From: Flavobacterium psychrolimnae
GTDB taxonomy: Bacteria > Bacteroidota > Bacteroidia > Flavobacteriales > Flavobacteriaceae
Assembly: GCF_003312425.1 (NCBI RefSeq)
Contig: NZ_QNUX01000007.1
Coordinates: 1-64,000, forward strand
Length of the DNA stretch: 64,000 nucleotides
Direction of reading: 5' to 3'
Positions 50,994 through 60,579 of this stretch are shown piece by piece (positions within the stretch are counted from its first letter, which is position 1; each line of letters starts with the position of its first letter). The notes under the pieces were generated by a model. It saw nothing but the letters and a program-made list of their open reading frames with translations, was not told the DNA's origin and ran no database searches. Both the position numbers and the translations under genes were made by a program.

Positions 50994-51824
50994 ATGTCAA
51001 AATTAAGCATTTACGAAACCGGTTGGATCAACCTAGTTTTTCAAGACAGAAACAAAGAATATGGAGCGTATCAGTTGCGCCAAGAAGCCACTAAAACTTC
51101 TTTAAGAGCACTGTTTATGGGAATACTTCTATTAGCCTCGCTTTTTAGTCTACCAACATTAATTAGTCATTTTAGTCCGAACAATGATGTTACAGCCATA
51201 ATACCTGATTTTTCTAATACAGTAGTTCAATTATCGGATGTTGTACCAAACCAGATTTTGGAAACCCAAAAACAAGTTTTGCCCGAAATCAAAAAACAAA
51301 ATCCAGAAACAGCTGTTGAAAGTGCCCAACTTATTAACCCTATAATTACACAAGCGTCACAAGCTGATCAAGACATTGCTAAAAACACCGATAATACCAG
51401 TGTGACAAACACAATTACAGAGGGAACAGGAACCGTAGGAATCAATCCAACCTCTACATCGGGAGTTGGAACGGAGACTGCAATACCAATTGTGGATTCA
51501 GGAAATACTATTGTCAATAGCTTATCATTAGATAAACTACCTGAATTTCCTGGCGGAATTAATAAATTCTATAGTTATGTTGGTAACAATTTTGAAAAAC
51601 AAGAAATTGATGGTAGCGGTTCGATTCGAGTGTATGTTTCTTTCGTAATTGAAAGGGACGGCAGCATGACTGACATTCAGGTAAAAAAAGATCCTGGTTA
51701 TGGTTTGGGGAAAGAAGCTGTTCGCGTATTGAAATCCTTGAAAACAAAATGGTCGCCGGGAATGATTGCCGGAAAACCAGTGCGAACTGCATATAACCTT
51801 CCCATTAATGTACAGATGAATTAA
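50994..51824 (+). CDS. Energy transducer TonB
   Basis: 276 residues. The N-terminal IYETGWINLVFQDRNKEYGAYQLRQ is the usual start of Bacteroidota TonB proteins. A single membrane helix lies at about 37-57, then a long flexible linker rich in Thr, Asn and Gln, and a C-terminal TonB domain at about 190-276 (IRVYVSFVIERDGSMTDIQV, AVRVLKSLKTKWSPG). It couples the proton-motive force to outer-membrane receptors; exbB and exbD are not adjacent. The linker has little Pro, unlike enterobacterial TonB. Probably dedicated to the upstream receptor. Confidence 0.92.
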   Translation: MSKLSIYETGWINLVFQDRNKEYGAYQLRQEATKTSLRALFMGILLLASLFSLPTLISHFSPNNDVTAIIPDFSNTVVQLSDVVPNQILETQKQVLPEIKKQNPETAVESAQLINPIITQASQADQDIAKNTDNTSVTNTITEGTGTVGINPTSTSGVGTETAIPIVDSGNTIVNSLSLDKLPEFPGGINKFYSYVGNNFEKQEIDGSGSIRVYVSFVIERDGSMTDIQVKKDPGYGLGKEAVRVLKSLKTKWSPGMIAGKPVRTAYNLPINVQMN

Positions 51825-51829
51825 TCTCA

Positions 51830-51867
51830 AAACAAAAGCAGAATCAAACGATTCTGCTTTTGTTTTA
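51830..51867 (+). terminator. Terminator of tonB
   Basis: AAACAAAAGCAGAATC (51830-51845) and GATTCTGCTTTTGTTT (51850-51865) form a perfect 16-bp stem with a 4-base loop. It may also act for the convergent DUF937-OmpA gene. Confidence 0.88.
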
Positions 51868-51920
51868 TTCCATTAGATTAGATATAATTCGTTCCAAAAT
51901 TATACGGAACAACATGTACT

Positions 51921-53129
51921 TCATTTTTTGGTAACCCTCACCGCAATTCTTCTATTCTTAGCTTTTCCTTCTTCGGTATCATTTGAAGCAACCGGAAATT
52001 GTTCTCCATATCCTTCTGATTCCAAACGCTCTTTGGCAATACCCATTTTTATCATCTCATCTTTAACTGATTTTGCTCGATCGCCAGAAAGCTTCAAATT
52101 GAAAGTTGGATCTCCAACATTATCGGTATAACCTCCTATTTTGAGTTCAACCGCTGGATAGGCTTTTAGAATTTCGGCCATATTTTTCAGTTGTTCTTGT
52201 GATTCCGGTCGCAAAGTTGCTTTTCCGGTATCAAACAACAAACGGTCAAAATTGAACCAAGTTGTTTTGTCCACGACTTTCGTTTTGTCCGATAACCAAT
52301 TATTTAATTTGTTTTCGATTCCAAATTCAGGCGCATTTAATTCAATTCCGTTTGGCAATTTAAACTTAAAAAAATTCCCGAGCGCATTTTGAGTTTCATC
52401 TACTACTGCATCCATTTTCGTGGTACCTGTGTCTACTGTTTCTGTAGGGACAACTGGTGTTACTTCTTTCCTATTACAACCTTTACTGAAAAAAAATAAT
52501 GCAAAAAGCCCTGCTCCAACCAGCAGCAGTGGAATTAACCATTTTGCAGAGGAAGTTTCTGCTTTTCTCACGTCATGGATTTTTGCTCTGATATCATTGT
52601 CACTGGTGCTTCCAACACCTAAATTTAAACCTGACGGAGCTGCAGAAAGAATATTCTCTTTTTGCGAAGACAATAAACTCTTCAAACTGGATAATGTCAT
52701 TCCTGATTTTGCAAAATAACTCAATACTAAAGGGGCTGCCATCCCTAGTAAAGAAGCTGCGGAAGACTCTTTTATGGATGAAGTCCGCGCAATGACCTCC
52801 GTTGTATCTGACTGCTTATTCTTGAACAACAAAGCCATTAATTTAGAACCTGAATTTAACGCATCCGTATGTCCATACCCTGTCAATAAAGAAGGAAGAT
52901 TTGACAAAACATCGCCAGAATGTACACTCGTATCATTTATCAAATTCATAACGCTTTGCATTATACTGGAATCATTTGATTTATGGACTAATCCACTCAA
53001 CAATGTTGGTATAACAGCTGAAACACCTTTATATACACCACTTTCTGATTCGTTTAACATTGTACTGGCTTTCGAAATAACATCCGGGGTAACATATCCT
53101 TTCAGGATATCTACTAAATTTGTTTCCAT
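51921..53129 (-). CDS. DUF937 plus OmpA-family protein
   Basis: 402 residues from the ATG at 53127-53129; the frame extends nine codons further upstream to another Met, but METNLVDILKGYVTPD is the natural start of the domain. Residues 1-180 are DUF937 (repeated helices, SGLVHKSNDSS, LLSGL-type segments). A membrane helix (KWLIPLLLVGAGLFALFFF) is at about 207-225. The C-terminal OmpA domain (about 285-402) has LFDTGKATLRPESQEQLK, IGGYTDNVGD, LSGDRAKSVKDEM and NRRIAVRVTKK. It probably binds peptidoglycan, linking it to an inner-membrane or cytoplasmic domain; the role of DUF937 is unknown. Confidence 0.88.
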   Translation of the reverse strand: METNLVDILKGYVTPDVISKASTMLNESESGVYKGVSAVIPTLLSGLVHKSNDSSIMQSVMNLINDTSVHSGDVLSNLPSLLTGYGHTDALNSGSKLMALLFKNKQSDTTEVIARTSSIKESSAASLLGMAAPLVLSYFAKSGMTLSSLKSLLSSQKENILSAAPSGLNLGVGSTSDNDIRAKIHDVRKAETSSAKWLIPLLLVGAGLFALFFFSKGCNRKEVTPVVPTETVDTGTTKMDAVVDETQNALGNFFKFKLPNGIELNAPEFGIENKLNNWLSDKTKVVDKTTWFNFDRLLFDTGKATLRPESQEQLKNMAEILKAYPAVELKIGGYTDNVGDPTFNLKLSGDRAKSVKDEMIKMGIAKERLESEGYGEQFPVASNDTEEGKAKNRRIAVRVTKK

Positions 53130-53383
53130 GATTTTATAATTTAAGATTCCTATCAAATTTAATACATTTTTGAATTAAACCACTCATTTTCAATTGATTA
53201 GTTTGTATGAATATTTGAAAAAAGAAAATATTTGTCTTCCAAAAAACAGCAATCCGACTTTATTTCTCAACATATACTTTTTGAAAGGAGGTAATTTTTT
53301 GTTCGAATTATTTTTTTGGTTTAACCAAATCATAAAATAATCAAACAAAACTAATACAGGCGAAATCTTCAAGCAACTTTCAT

Positions 53384-53391
53384 TATCTTTG
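53384..53391 (+). promoter_or_regulatory. Candidate -7 promoter box TATCTTTG for lipA
   Basis: TATCTTTGCAC matches TAnnTTTG and lies 19 bp before the lipA ATG, implying a very short leader. Confidence 0.5.
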
Positions 53392-53410
53392 CACTTCGAA
53401 AAATTGATAT

Positions 53411-54280
53411 ATGGAAACTGTTTTAGAAAATACTTTACCTGTAGGAAAACCGAAATGGCTGAAGGTAAAACTCCCAATAGGCCAAAAATACACCGAGCTA
53501 CGCGGCTTAGTTGATAAATATAGTTTGAACACGATTTGTACATCCGGAAGCTGCCCAAATATGGGTGAATGCTGGGGCGAAGGAACGGCTACATTCATGA
53601 TTTTAGGAAATGTATGTACACGTTCTTGCGGTTTTTGTGGTGTAAAAACCGGTAGACCAGAAACGGTAGATTGGGATGAGCCTGAAAAAGTGGCGCGTTC
53701 TATAAAAATCATGAACATCAAACATGCCGTAATTACAAGCGTTGACAGAGATGATTTGAAAGATGGTGGTTCTATTATTTGGATTGAAACCGTGAAAGCC
53801 ATTCGTAGAATGAACCCAAACACGACTCTTGAAACTTTGATTCCAGATTTTCAAGGAATTGAAAGAAACATCGACCGTATTGTAGAAGCGAATCCGGAAG
53901 TGGTTTCGCATAATGTAGAAACCGTTAGAAGATTGACCCGCGAAGTACGAATTCAGGCAAAATACGACCGAAGTCTGGAAGTATTGCGCTACTTGAAAGA
54001 AAAAGGAATCAATAGAACTAAGTCGGGAATTATGCTCGGCCTTGGCGAACAAGAAGAGGAAGTGTATCAAACGATGCGTGATTTACGTGAAGCAAATGTT
54101 GATATTGTTACGATAGGCCAATACTTACAACCTAGCAAAAAACATTTGCCAGTAAAGGAATTTATAACGCCGGAACAATTTGCGAAATATGAGCAATTTG
54201 GTTTGGAATTAGGTTTCCGCCACGTAGAGAGTGGACCATTAGTTCGTTCTTCTTACAAAGCACAAAAACATATTCTTTAA
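53411..54280 (+). CDS. lipA: Lipoyl synthase
   Basis: 289 residues. Two iron-sulfur cluster motifs are seen: the auxiliary cluster Cys43, Cys48 and Cys54 ([12 protein letters not shown]), and the radical-SAM Cys69, Cys73 and Cys76 (CTRSCGFC). The C-terminal RSSYKAQ carries the Ser that ligates the auxiliary cluster. It inserts two sulfur atoms into octanoyl groups on 2-oxoacid dehydrogenases and the glycine cleavage H protein. The gap to gap is a 66-bp stretch that contains an inverted repeat. Confidence 0.97.
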   Translation: METVLENTLPVGKPKWLKVKLPIGQKYTELRGLVDKYSLNTICTSGSCPNMGECWGEGTATFMILGNVCTRSCGFCGVKTGRPETVDWDEPEKVARSIKIMNIKHAVITSVDRDDLKDGGSIIWIETVKAIRRMNPNTTLETLIPDFQGIERNIDRIVEANPEVVSHNVETVRRLTREVRIQAKYDRSLEVLRYLKEKGINRTKSGIMLGLGEQEEEVYQTMRDLREANVDIVTIGQYLQPSKKHLPVKEFITPEQFAKYEQFGLELGFRHVESGPLVRSSYKAQKHIL

Positions 54281-54286
54281 AAAATT

Positions 54287-54331
54287 GTTTCAGGTTTAAA
54301 GTTTCAAGTTAAGCAACTTTAAACCTGAAAC
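54287..54331. repeat. Perfect 17-bp inverted repeat between lipA and gap
   Basis: GTTTCAGGTTTAAAGTT (54287-54303) and AACTTTAAACCTGAAAC (54315-54331). A member of the TTTAAAC family. It lies just upstream of the gap start codon. Confidence 0.8.
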
Positions 54332-54347
54332 TTTAAACAAAAAAATA

Positions 54348-55355
54348 TTGAAAACAAGAATTGCTATAAATGGTTTTGGAAGAATCGGACGAAATTTATT
54401 CCGATTACTTTTAAACCATCCCTCCATACAAGTGGTTGCCATAAATGATATTGCTGATAAAAAAACAATGGCACATTTAGTGAAATACGATAGTATTCAT
54501 GGTGTTTTGCCATTTGCAGTCAGCGATGATGAAAAAGGAATTTTAGTAGATGGAAAACATTTTTTGTTTTTTCATGAAAAAAGCATTTCAAATCTAGATT
54601 GGAAAAGTCTCGACATTGATTATGTGGTAGAATCTACAGGGAAATACAAGACTTTTGAAGAATTGAATTCCCATATTATTGCTGGCGCCAAAAAAGTGAT
54701 TCTTTCTGCACCATCAGAAGTCGACTCAATAAAAACGGTAGTGCTTGGTGTAAATGATTTTATATTGGATGGCTCGGAGACCATTATTTCGAATGCAAGC
54801 TGCACCACTAATAATGCAGCTCCAATGATAAAAGTAATCAATGAACTTTGTGGAATAGAACAAGCCTATATTACTACTATTCACTCCTACACCACTGACC
54901 AAAGTTTGCATGATCAACCACATAAAGATTTGCGCAGAGCTCGCGGGGCAAGTCAATCTATTGTTCCTACTACAACCGGCGCAGCCAAAGCATTGACAAA
55001 AATATTTCCTGAGTTTGAAGGTAAAATTGGCGGTTGCGGCATCCGTGTCCCAGTTCCTGATGGTTCTTTGACTGACATCACTTTCAATGTGAAACATGCA
55101 GTCACTATAAATGAAATAAATACGGCTTTTAAAATTGCAGCAGAAACTACTTTAAAAGGCATTTTAGATTATACAGAGGACCCTATTGTTTCAGTTGATG
55201 TAATTGGCAATAAAAATTCATGTATATTTGATGCACAACTTACTTCAGTTATCGATAAAATGGTTAAAGTGGTGGGCTGGTATGATAATGAAATAGGATA
55301 TTCCTCAAGAATAATTGATTTAATTCTTTTGACCAATATGAAAAACAACAAATAA
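54348..55355 (+). CDS. gap: Glyceraldehyde-3-phosphate dehydrogenase, type I
   Basis: 335 residues, starting with TTG at 54348; KTRIAINGFGRIGRN follows at once, so the start is secure despite the codon. NAD-binding GFGRIGR at 8-14, catalytic Cys in SNASCTTNN (about 150), and the substrate-phosphate residues in TTTGAAKA and GCGIRVPVPDGSLTD. The residue after the second strand is Asp (INDIAD), typical of NAD-dependent enzymes. It catalyses the oxidative phosphorylation step of glycolysis, and the reverse step. It lies between lipA and a hybrid kinase gene, 14 bp from the latter. Confidence 0.95.
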   Translation: MKTRIAINGFGRIGRNLFRLLLNHPSIQVVAINDIADKKTMAHLVKYDSIHGVLPFAVSDDEKGILVDGKHFLFFHEKSISNLDWKSLDIDYVVESTGKYKTFEELNSHIIAGAKKVILSAPSEVDSIKTVVLGVNDFILDGSETIISNASCTTNNAAPMIKVINELCGIEQAYITTIHSYTTDQSLHDQPHKDLRRARGASQSIVPTTTGAAKALTKIFPEFEGKIGGCGIRVPVPDGSLTDITFNVKHAVTINEINTAFKIAAETTLKGILDYTEDPIVSVDVIGNKNSCIFDAQLTSVIDKMVKVVGWYDNEIGYSSRIIDLILLTNMKNNK

Positions 55356-55369
55356 AAAATCAGTTACAA

Positions 55370-57535
55370 ATGAAATATTTTTTCGTTTATGTACTTTTTT
55401 TTACTGTAATCTTGTATTCTCAACCAAATGAGAAAACAGACAGTACTGCTTATTACAGCAGTTTGAGCAACTCTAATATCCAGAATAACAATTATAAAGA
55501 CGCATTATTATATACCCAAAAAGCGATACTTTTCGCAGAAAAAAATAAAAACATTCAAGATCAGGCAGCTCAGCACTTTACTCTTGGAAAACTATATTAC
55601 GATTTAAAAAAATATGATGATGCCATTAAATCATTACAAAAAAGTTCCGATTTATATACAGATTTAAACCCAAGCCACAATCAAGCGGACACATACTATT
55701 ACTTGGGTTTAAGTTACATGGCAAAGCAAAATTTTGACAGAGCCGCAATGTACTTTCAAGAGGCCAAAACCATTCAAACTTTATTAAAATTTCCAGATAC
55801 TGCTGAATTACTTACCCTGCAAAGAGGAATAATTTATAAATCTAAAAATAAATTAGATTTAGCATTAGCTGTTTTTAAAACAATAATTGCAAAACCTGAC
55901 AACCCTAATTTGTCAAATACTAAAGCAGAAGCTTTGTATCAAACAGGAACTATTGAAGCTCTAAAAAGCAGAAATAATTTAGCGTTGAACTATCTTAATA
56001 AAGCATTAGACCTAAACAGTAAAGCCGATAATCTGGAACAAAAATCTAATATTTTACTTGCCTTAAGCAATGTTTATGAAAAAATGTTAGATAAAAATAA
56101 TGCCTATTCCTATTTAAAACAACATCTCAATTTAAAAGAGCGAATTGCAATTTTAAACAACGAGAGACTAGGTATTGATGATTACACAAAATTCAAAGAA
56201 TCCGAACGCTTAAAAGAAATTATACAAACCGATAATCAAAACAAAGAGCAACAAAAAGCAAGCAAATTTTCTAAACTAATCAGTATTCTGGCCATTGCTT
56301 TAATTTCTATTTTATCGTTACTAAGCCTGTCTTTGTACAAAAATAATATTATCCGAAATCAGTCTAATTTATTACTGAGAGAAAAAAATAAAGAATTAGA
56401 AATTGCAAAAGATAAAGCCGAAAAAGCATCCAGAGCAAGATCCGAATTTCTTTCGACAGTTAGCCATGAACTTCGAACTCCACTGAATGCCATCAACGGA
56501 ATTACCCATTTACTATTAGAAGAAAAACCTAAGAAAACCCAAATGGATTATTTGTCTTCGTTAAAATTTTCCGGAGATTATTTGACGAAATTTATCAACG
56601 AAATTTTAGAAATAAATAAGATTGAGTCCCATAATATTGAAATAGAATATACCAGTTTTAACGTAAAACAGCTTTTGACTGACATTCAAAATTCACTAAA
56701 AGAACTGGCTTTTGTCAACAACAATAACTTTACACTGGAAATTGATCCTGCGATCCCTGATTACTTGATTGGAGATCCAACCAAATTATCACAGATTATA
56801 CTAAATTTGATTAACAACGCGTTGAAGTTTACTAAAAATGGTGACGTTAGTATCATTGCAAAACTGGAAACTTTAGAGCATCCAACGGCGACCTTATATT
56901 TTGAAATAACAGATACCGGAATCGGAATTCCCGAAGATAAGTTGGTCAGCGTTTTTGACAGTTTTTCTCAAGGTTCAATTGAAGTCAATAGAAAATACGG
57001 CGGTACGGGTCTGGGATTAACGATTGTAAAAAAATTAACTCAAATTCTTGGCGGACAAATCGAACTTTCAAGTGTCGTGGGCCAAGGTTCTACCTTTTCA
57101 TTTGCATTGGCGTTTAAAATTAGCGAAGAACAACTAGCGATAGAACCAACTCCAAAAATAAACTACGATTCTAAGTTATTGAACAAAAAAATATTATTGG
57201 TTGAGGATAACAAAATCAATCAAATGGTTACCAAAAAAATGCTTCACAACAAACGTATAATCTGCGAAGTAATTGATAATGGTGAAGATGCGATAGATTT
57301 AGTTCGCAAAAACAAATTCGATTTGGTTCTTATGGACGTGCATTTACCAGGCATCAACGGAACTATCGCTACAGAACTGATTCGAACATTTGATACAAGC
57401 ACACCAATAATTGCACTTACCGCAATATCACTACATGAAAATCGCGAGATGCTTTTATCATTTGGCATGAACGATGTAATTACTAAACCGTTCATACCAG
57501 AAGAATTTTACACCGTTATTGCTGAATATATTTAG
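55370..57535 (+). CDS. Hybrid two-component sensor kinase with TPR sensor
   Basis: 721 residues. Signal peptide at about 1-18, TPR helices over about 30-265, membrane helix 302-323, coiled linker, HisKA with His366 in STVSHELRTPLNAI, HATPase with NALKFTKNGD, ITDTGIGIPEDKL and KYGGTGLGL (about 515-550), and a C-terminal receiver domain (about 605-721) with VEDNK, phosphoacceptor Asp656 in VLMDVHLPG and the conserved Lys in ITKPF. The periplasmic TPRs likely sense a protein or peptide. No DNA-binding output domain is present, so a phosphotransfer partner is needed. Located 14 bp after gap, which may mean co-expression. Confidence 0.9.
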   Translation: MKYFFVYVLFFTVILYSQPNEKTDSTAYYSSLSNSNIQNNNYKDALLYTQKAILFAEKNKNIQDQAAQHFTLGKLYYDLKKYDDAIKSLQKSSDLYTDLNPSHNQADTYYYLGLSYMAKQNFDRAAMYFQEAKTIQTLLKFPDTAELLTLQRGIIYKSKNKLDLALAVFKTIIAKPDNPNLSNTKAEALYQTGTIEALKSRNNLALNYLNKALDLNSKADNLEQKSNILLALSNVYEKMLDKNNAYSYLKQHLNLKERIAILNNERLGIDDYTKFKESERLKEIIQTDNQNKEQQKASKFSKLISILAIALISILSLLSLSLYKNNIIRNQSNLLLREKNKELEIAKDKAEKASRARSEFLSTVSHELRTPLNAINGITHLLLEEKPKKTQMDYLSSLKFSGDYLTKFINEILEINKIESHNIEIEYTSFNVKQLLTDIQNSLKELAFVNNNNFTLEIDPAIPDYLIGDPTKLSQIILNLINNALKFTKNGDVSIIAKLETLEHPTATLYFEITDTGIGIPEDKLVSVFDSFSQGSIEVNRKYGGTGLGLTIVKKLTQILGGQIELSSVVGQGSTFSFALAFKISEEQLAIEPTPKINYDSKLLNKKILLVEDNKINQMVTKKMLHNKRIICEVIDNGEDAIDLVRKNKFDLVLMDVHLPGINGTIATELIRTFDTSTPIIALTAISLHENREMLLSFGMNDVITKPFIPEEFYTVIAEYI

Positions 57536-57537
57536 AT

Positions 57538-58350
57538 TTAATAATTCAGAATCAGTTCCTTTATAAGGCTTCTCACCTTTGGTTCCGCTTCTTTAGCAGC
57601 TTCTAAAACTTCGTCATGCGAGATTGTTCCAATACTTTCTTCATTGCCCATATCAGTTATTACGGAAATTCCAAATGTTTCCAAATCCATGTGACGCGCC
57701 ACAATTACTTCGGGAACGGTAGACATTCCTACACAATCTGCACCCAGAATTTTTACCATTTTGTATTCTGCCAAAGTTTCAAAAGTTGGACCTTGCAAAC
57801 CCAGATAAATTCCTTCATGAACGGTAATATTTAGTCCTTTGGCTAATTCCGTTACTTTGGCAATCATTTTTCGGGAATATGGTTCGCTCATATTTACAAA
57901 ACGAGGTCCAAAACGTTCGTCATTTTTTCCACGCAAAGGATGTTCCGGTGTCATATTGATATGATCTGTAATCATAACAATAGAACCTACTTTATAATTT
58001 GGATTCACACCACCTGATGCATTAGAAACTACCAGTTTTTCAACACCCAAAAACTTCATCACTCTTACAGGAAAAGTAACTTCTGTCATTGAATAGCCTT
58101 CATAAAAATGAAAACGTCCTTGCATAGCAACAACTTTCTTGTCCCCTATTGTTCCAAAAACTAATGCGCCTTTATGTCCTTGCACTGTTGATACCGGAAA
58201 ATTTGGAATTTCATTGTACGGCAGCGTAAATTCTACTTTCATTTCGTCCGTAAAACTCCCTAATCCTGAGCCTAAGATTACACCGTATTCTGGAGTAAAA
58301 TTGATTTTTCCTTTAATCTGACTTACTGTTTCTTGTACTTTTTCCCACAT
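57538..58350 (-). CDS. punA: Purine nucleoside phosphorylase, class I
   Basis: 270 residues from the ATG at 58348-58350 (MWEKVQETVSQIKGKI); a longer frame reaches 58380 but has no family support. GVILGSGLGSFTDEM, GALVFGTIG, MQGRFHFYEGYSM and SNASGGVNPN, then GLQGPTFETLAEYK and VGMSTVPEVIVARH, are trimeric PNP motifs. It splits purine nucleosides with phosphate for salvage. It overlaps the end of lpxK by 38 bp on the same strand, and is thus its downstream operon partner. The convergent hybrid kinase gene stops 3 bp from its stop codon, without a visible terminator. Confidence 0.94.
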   Translation of the reverse strand: MWEKVQETVSQIKGKINFTPEYGVILGSGLGSFTDEMKVEFTLPYNEIPNFPVSTVQGHKGALVFGTIGDKKVVAMQGRFHFYEGYSMTEVTFPVRVMKFLGVEKLVVSNASGGVNPNYKVGSIVMITDHINMTPEHPLRGKNDERFGPRFVNMSEPYSRKMIAKVTELAKGLNITVHEGIYLGLQGPTFETLAEYKMVKILGADCVGMSTVPEVIVARHMDLETFGISVITDMGNEESIGTISHDEVLEAAKEAEPKVRSLIKELILNY

Positions 58351-59371
58351 AATCAATAATTGTTTTATCAAAATTTTCACTCCATTCCGACGCCTCGGAA
58401 TCGGGACCCGAAACGAAAGAGCTTTGTATTGGCAAATAGAAAAGTTGTTCGTTTGGCAAACTTCCCTTTAAACGCACATAATCTTTTTCGGTAGTGATAA
58501 TAATGTTGTTTTGAGCTAAATTTTTAATTTCTAAAATGTCTTTATCGGTAAAATTATGATGGTCTGGAAAAGACAAACAGACATCATTTGAGTTTTGTAA
58601 ATAGGCAAAAAACGGTTCAGGTTTTGCAATTCCTGCTACCAATACTTTAGCAGCAGATTGAATTTCAGCAACCTTTATCTTTCGATTTTCTCCATATATA
58701 CAATCATCGTAAGCTATAAAAGTAAAGTATAATTCTTGGCTTTTCGAAAGTTTTAATCTCTTTTTAATGTCTTCTTGTTCCTCGAATGAAAGATTAAAAG
58801 GGCATTTGGTTACAATAATCACGTTCGCTCTGTCTGCTCCGCTCCTGCTTTCGCGTAAATTTCCGGTTGGCAACATATAATCATCCGAATACAAATCGCC
58901 GTAGGATGTCAATAAAATATAAAAACCCGCTTTTACTTTTCGATGTTGAAAAGCGTCATCAAGCAAGATAATTTCTGGTTTTTCTGTTTGCGAAAGCAAT
59001 TGTTCTATCCCGTTTTTTCTATCGGCATCAACTGCAACTTGTATCGATGGGAATTTTTGAAAAAACTGAAATGGTTCATCTCCAATAGTTGCGGCATTTG
59101 AATTGGCTTCCGCCAAAATAAAACCTTTGGATTGTCTTTTATACCCTCGACTTAATGTGGCGATTTTATATTTATCAGAAAGCAACCGAATCAAATATTC
59201 GATTTGGGGCGTTTTTCCGGTTCCACCAACGCTAAGATTCCCGACAGCAATAATAGGCAAATCAAAAGAGTACGATTTTGAAATACCTTTATCGAAAAGA
59301 AAATTACGAATACTCGTTATCAAACCATATAATATGGCAAATGGAAACAGCAATTTTCGCAGTAAATTCAT
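58313..59371 (-). CDS. lpxK: Tetraacyldisaccharide 4'-kinase
   Basis: 352 residues. The N-terminal membrane-association helix is LLFPFAILYGLITSIRNFLF. The Walker-type loop is VGNLSVGGTGKTPQIEYLI (about 41-59); LSRGYKRQSKGF follows, and ILLDDAFQHRKV (about 135-146) is the Walker B-like motif with the DD-x-FQHR signature. It phosphorylates the lipid A precursor at the 4' position on the inner membrane. The last 38 bp overlap the pnp gene. Bacteroides lipid A often lacks this 4' phosphate later because of a phosphatase; nothing about that is visible here. Confidence 0.95.
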   Translation of the reverse strand: MNLLRKLLFPFAILYGLITSIRNFLFDKGISKSYSFDLPIIAVGNLSVGGTGKTPQIEYLIRLLSDKYKIATLSRGYKRQSKGFILAEANSNAATIGDEPFQFFQKFPSIQVAVDADRKNGIEQLLSQTEKPEIILLDDAFQHRKVKAGFYILLTSYGDLYSDDYMLPTGNLRESRSGADRANVIIVTKCPFNLSFEEQEDIKKRLKLSKSQELYFTFIAYDDCIYGENRKIKVAEIQSAAKVLVAGIAKPEPFFAYLQNSNDVCLSFPDHHNFTDKDILEIKNLAQNNIIITTEKDYVRLKGSLPNEQLFYLPIQSSFVSGPDSEASEWSENFDKTIIDYVGKSTRNSKSD

Positions 59372-59427
59372 TTTACGAAAGTAGAATAAATTATCTTTGA
59401 TTTAAAATTTTGTTTCTTTTGTTTACT

Positions 59428-59458
59428 GTTTAAAGTTGATCAACATTAAACTTTAAAC
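59428..59458. repeat. Inverted repeat before the NIF3 gene
   Basis: GTTTAAAGTT (59428-59437) and AACTTTAAAC (59449-59458), a short member of the TTTAAAC family, between the divergent lpxK and NIF3 genes. Confidence 0.65.
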
Positions 59459-59481
59459 CTAAGACTTTAAACTAAAAAAAC

Positions 59482-60576
59482 ATGAAAATCAAAGAAATAA
59501 TTTCCGTACTCGAAGAAATGGCGCCACTCGCCTATGCTGAAGATTTTGACAATGTTGGGTTATTGGTTGGCGATCAAGATGTGGAAGCTACCGGAATTTT
59601 GGTTTGCCATGATGCTTTAGAAAATATAATTGACGAAGCGATTACAAAAAACTGCAACCTAGTGGTTTGTTTTCATCCGATATTATTTTCTGGTTTGAAA
59701 AAAATTACGGGAAAAAACTATGTGGAACGCGCCGTTATTAAAGCCATAAAAAATGACATTGCCATTTATGCCGTTCACACCGCTTTGGATAATCATCAGG
59801 AAGGCGTAAATAAAATATTCAGTGACGCATTAGGATTAATAAATACTAAAATCCTGATTCCCAAACAAAACTTCATTCGGAAATTAGTGACTTTTACCAT
59901 TCCTGAAAATGCAGAAGAAGTGCGAAATGCACTATTTGATGCTGGCGCGGGAACCATTGGCAACTATGAAAATTGCAGTTTTAATTCGAAAGGAATTGGA
60001 ACCTACATGGGAAATGAGCATAGCAATCCCCAAGTTGGAGAGCGATTTGAATTTGTGCAAGGCGACGAAATAAAAATCGAAGTCACTTTCGAAAAACATT
60101 TGGAAAACAAAATCCTGAAAGCATTATTCAAAAGCCACGCATACGAAGAAGTCGCATACGAGATTTATGAGTTGCAAAACCAACATCAGAATATTGGTTT
60201 GGGAATGATTGGAGAATTAAAAAATCCGATAAGTGAAAAAGAGTTTTTGCTTTTTGCAAAAGAAAAAATGCAATGTGGCGGAATTAGACATTCGAATTTT
60301 ATTGGAAAGGAAATTAAAAAAGTAGCTGTTCTTGGCGGAGCAGGAAGTTTTGCAATAAAAAATGCTATTCAGGCGGGAGCTGATGCATATTTGACTGCCG
60401 ATTTGAAATACCATCAGTTTTATGAAGCCGAAAACAAGTTACTTTTGGCCGATATTGGACATTTTGAAAGCGAACGCTATACAAAAAATTATATTGTAGA
60501 GTATCTTCGGAAAAAAATCCTTAATTTTGCAGTTATTTTATCAGAAGAAAATTCAAATCCAGTTAAGTACTTATAG
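59482..60576 (+). CDS. NIF3-like dinuclear metal centre protein
   Basis: 364 residues. YAEDFDNVGLLVG near the start, CFHPILFSGLKKITG, VYAVHTALDNHQEGVN, and LGGAGSFAIKNAIQAGADAYLTADLKYHQFYEAEN with LADIGHFESERY near the C-terminus supply the His/Asp/Glu ligands of the two-metal centre. A ~110-residue middle domain (about 130-240) of the CutA/PII-like type is inserted, as is common in longer members. Annotated elsewhere as GTP cyclohydrolase 1 type 2, but the true activity is not settled. It lies 3 bp before the coiled-coil gene, probably in one operon. Confidence 0.93.
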   Translation: MKIKEIISVLEEMAPLAYAEDFDNVGLLVGDQDVEATGILVCHDALENIIDEAITKNCNLVVCFHPILFSGLKKITGKNYVERAVIKAIKNDIAIYAVHTALDNHQEGVNKIFSDALGLINTKILIPKQNFIRKLVTFTIPENAEEVRNALFDAGAGTIGNYENCSFNSKGIGTYMGNEHSNPQVGERFEFVQGDEIKIEVTFEKHLENKILKALFKSHAYEEVAYEIYELQNQHQNIGLGMIGELKNPISEKEFLLFAKEKMQCGGIRHSNFIGKEIKKVAVLGGAGSFAIKNAIQAGADAYLTADLKYHQFYEAENKLLLADIGHFESERYTKNYIVEYLRKKILNFAVILSEENSNPVKYL

Positions 60577-60579
60577 AAT

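Noticed and set aside
53190-53558. 122-codon minus-strand frame over the lipA start
   Set aside because: It overlaps the intact lipA on the opposite strand, starts inside it and has no recognisable motif.
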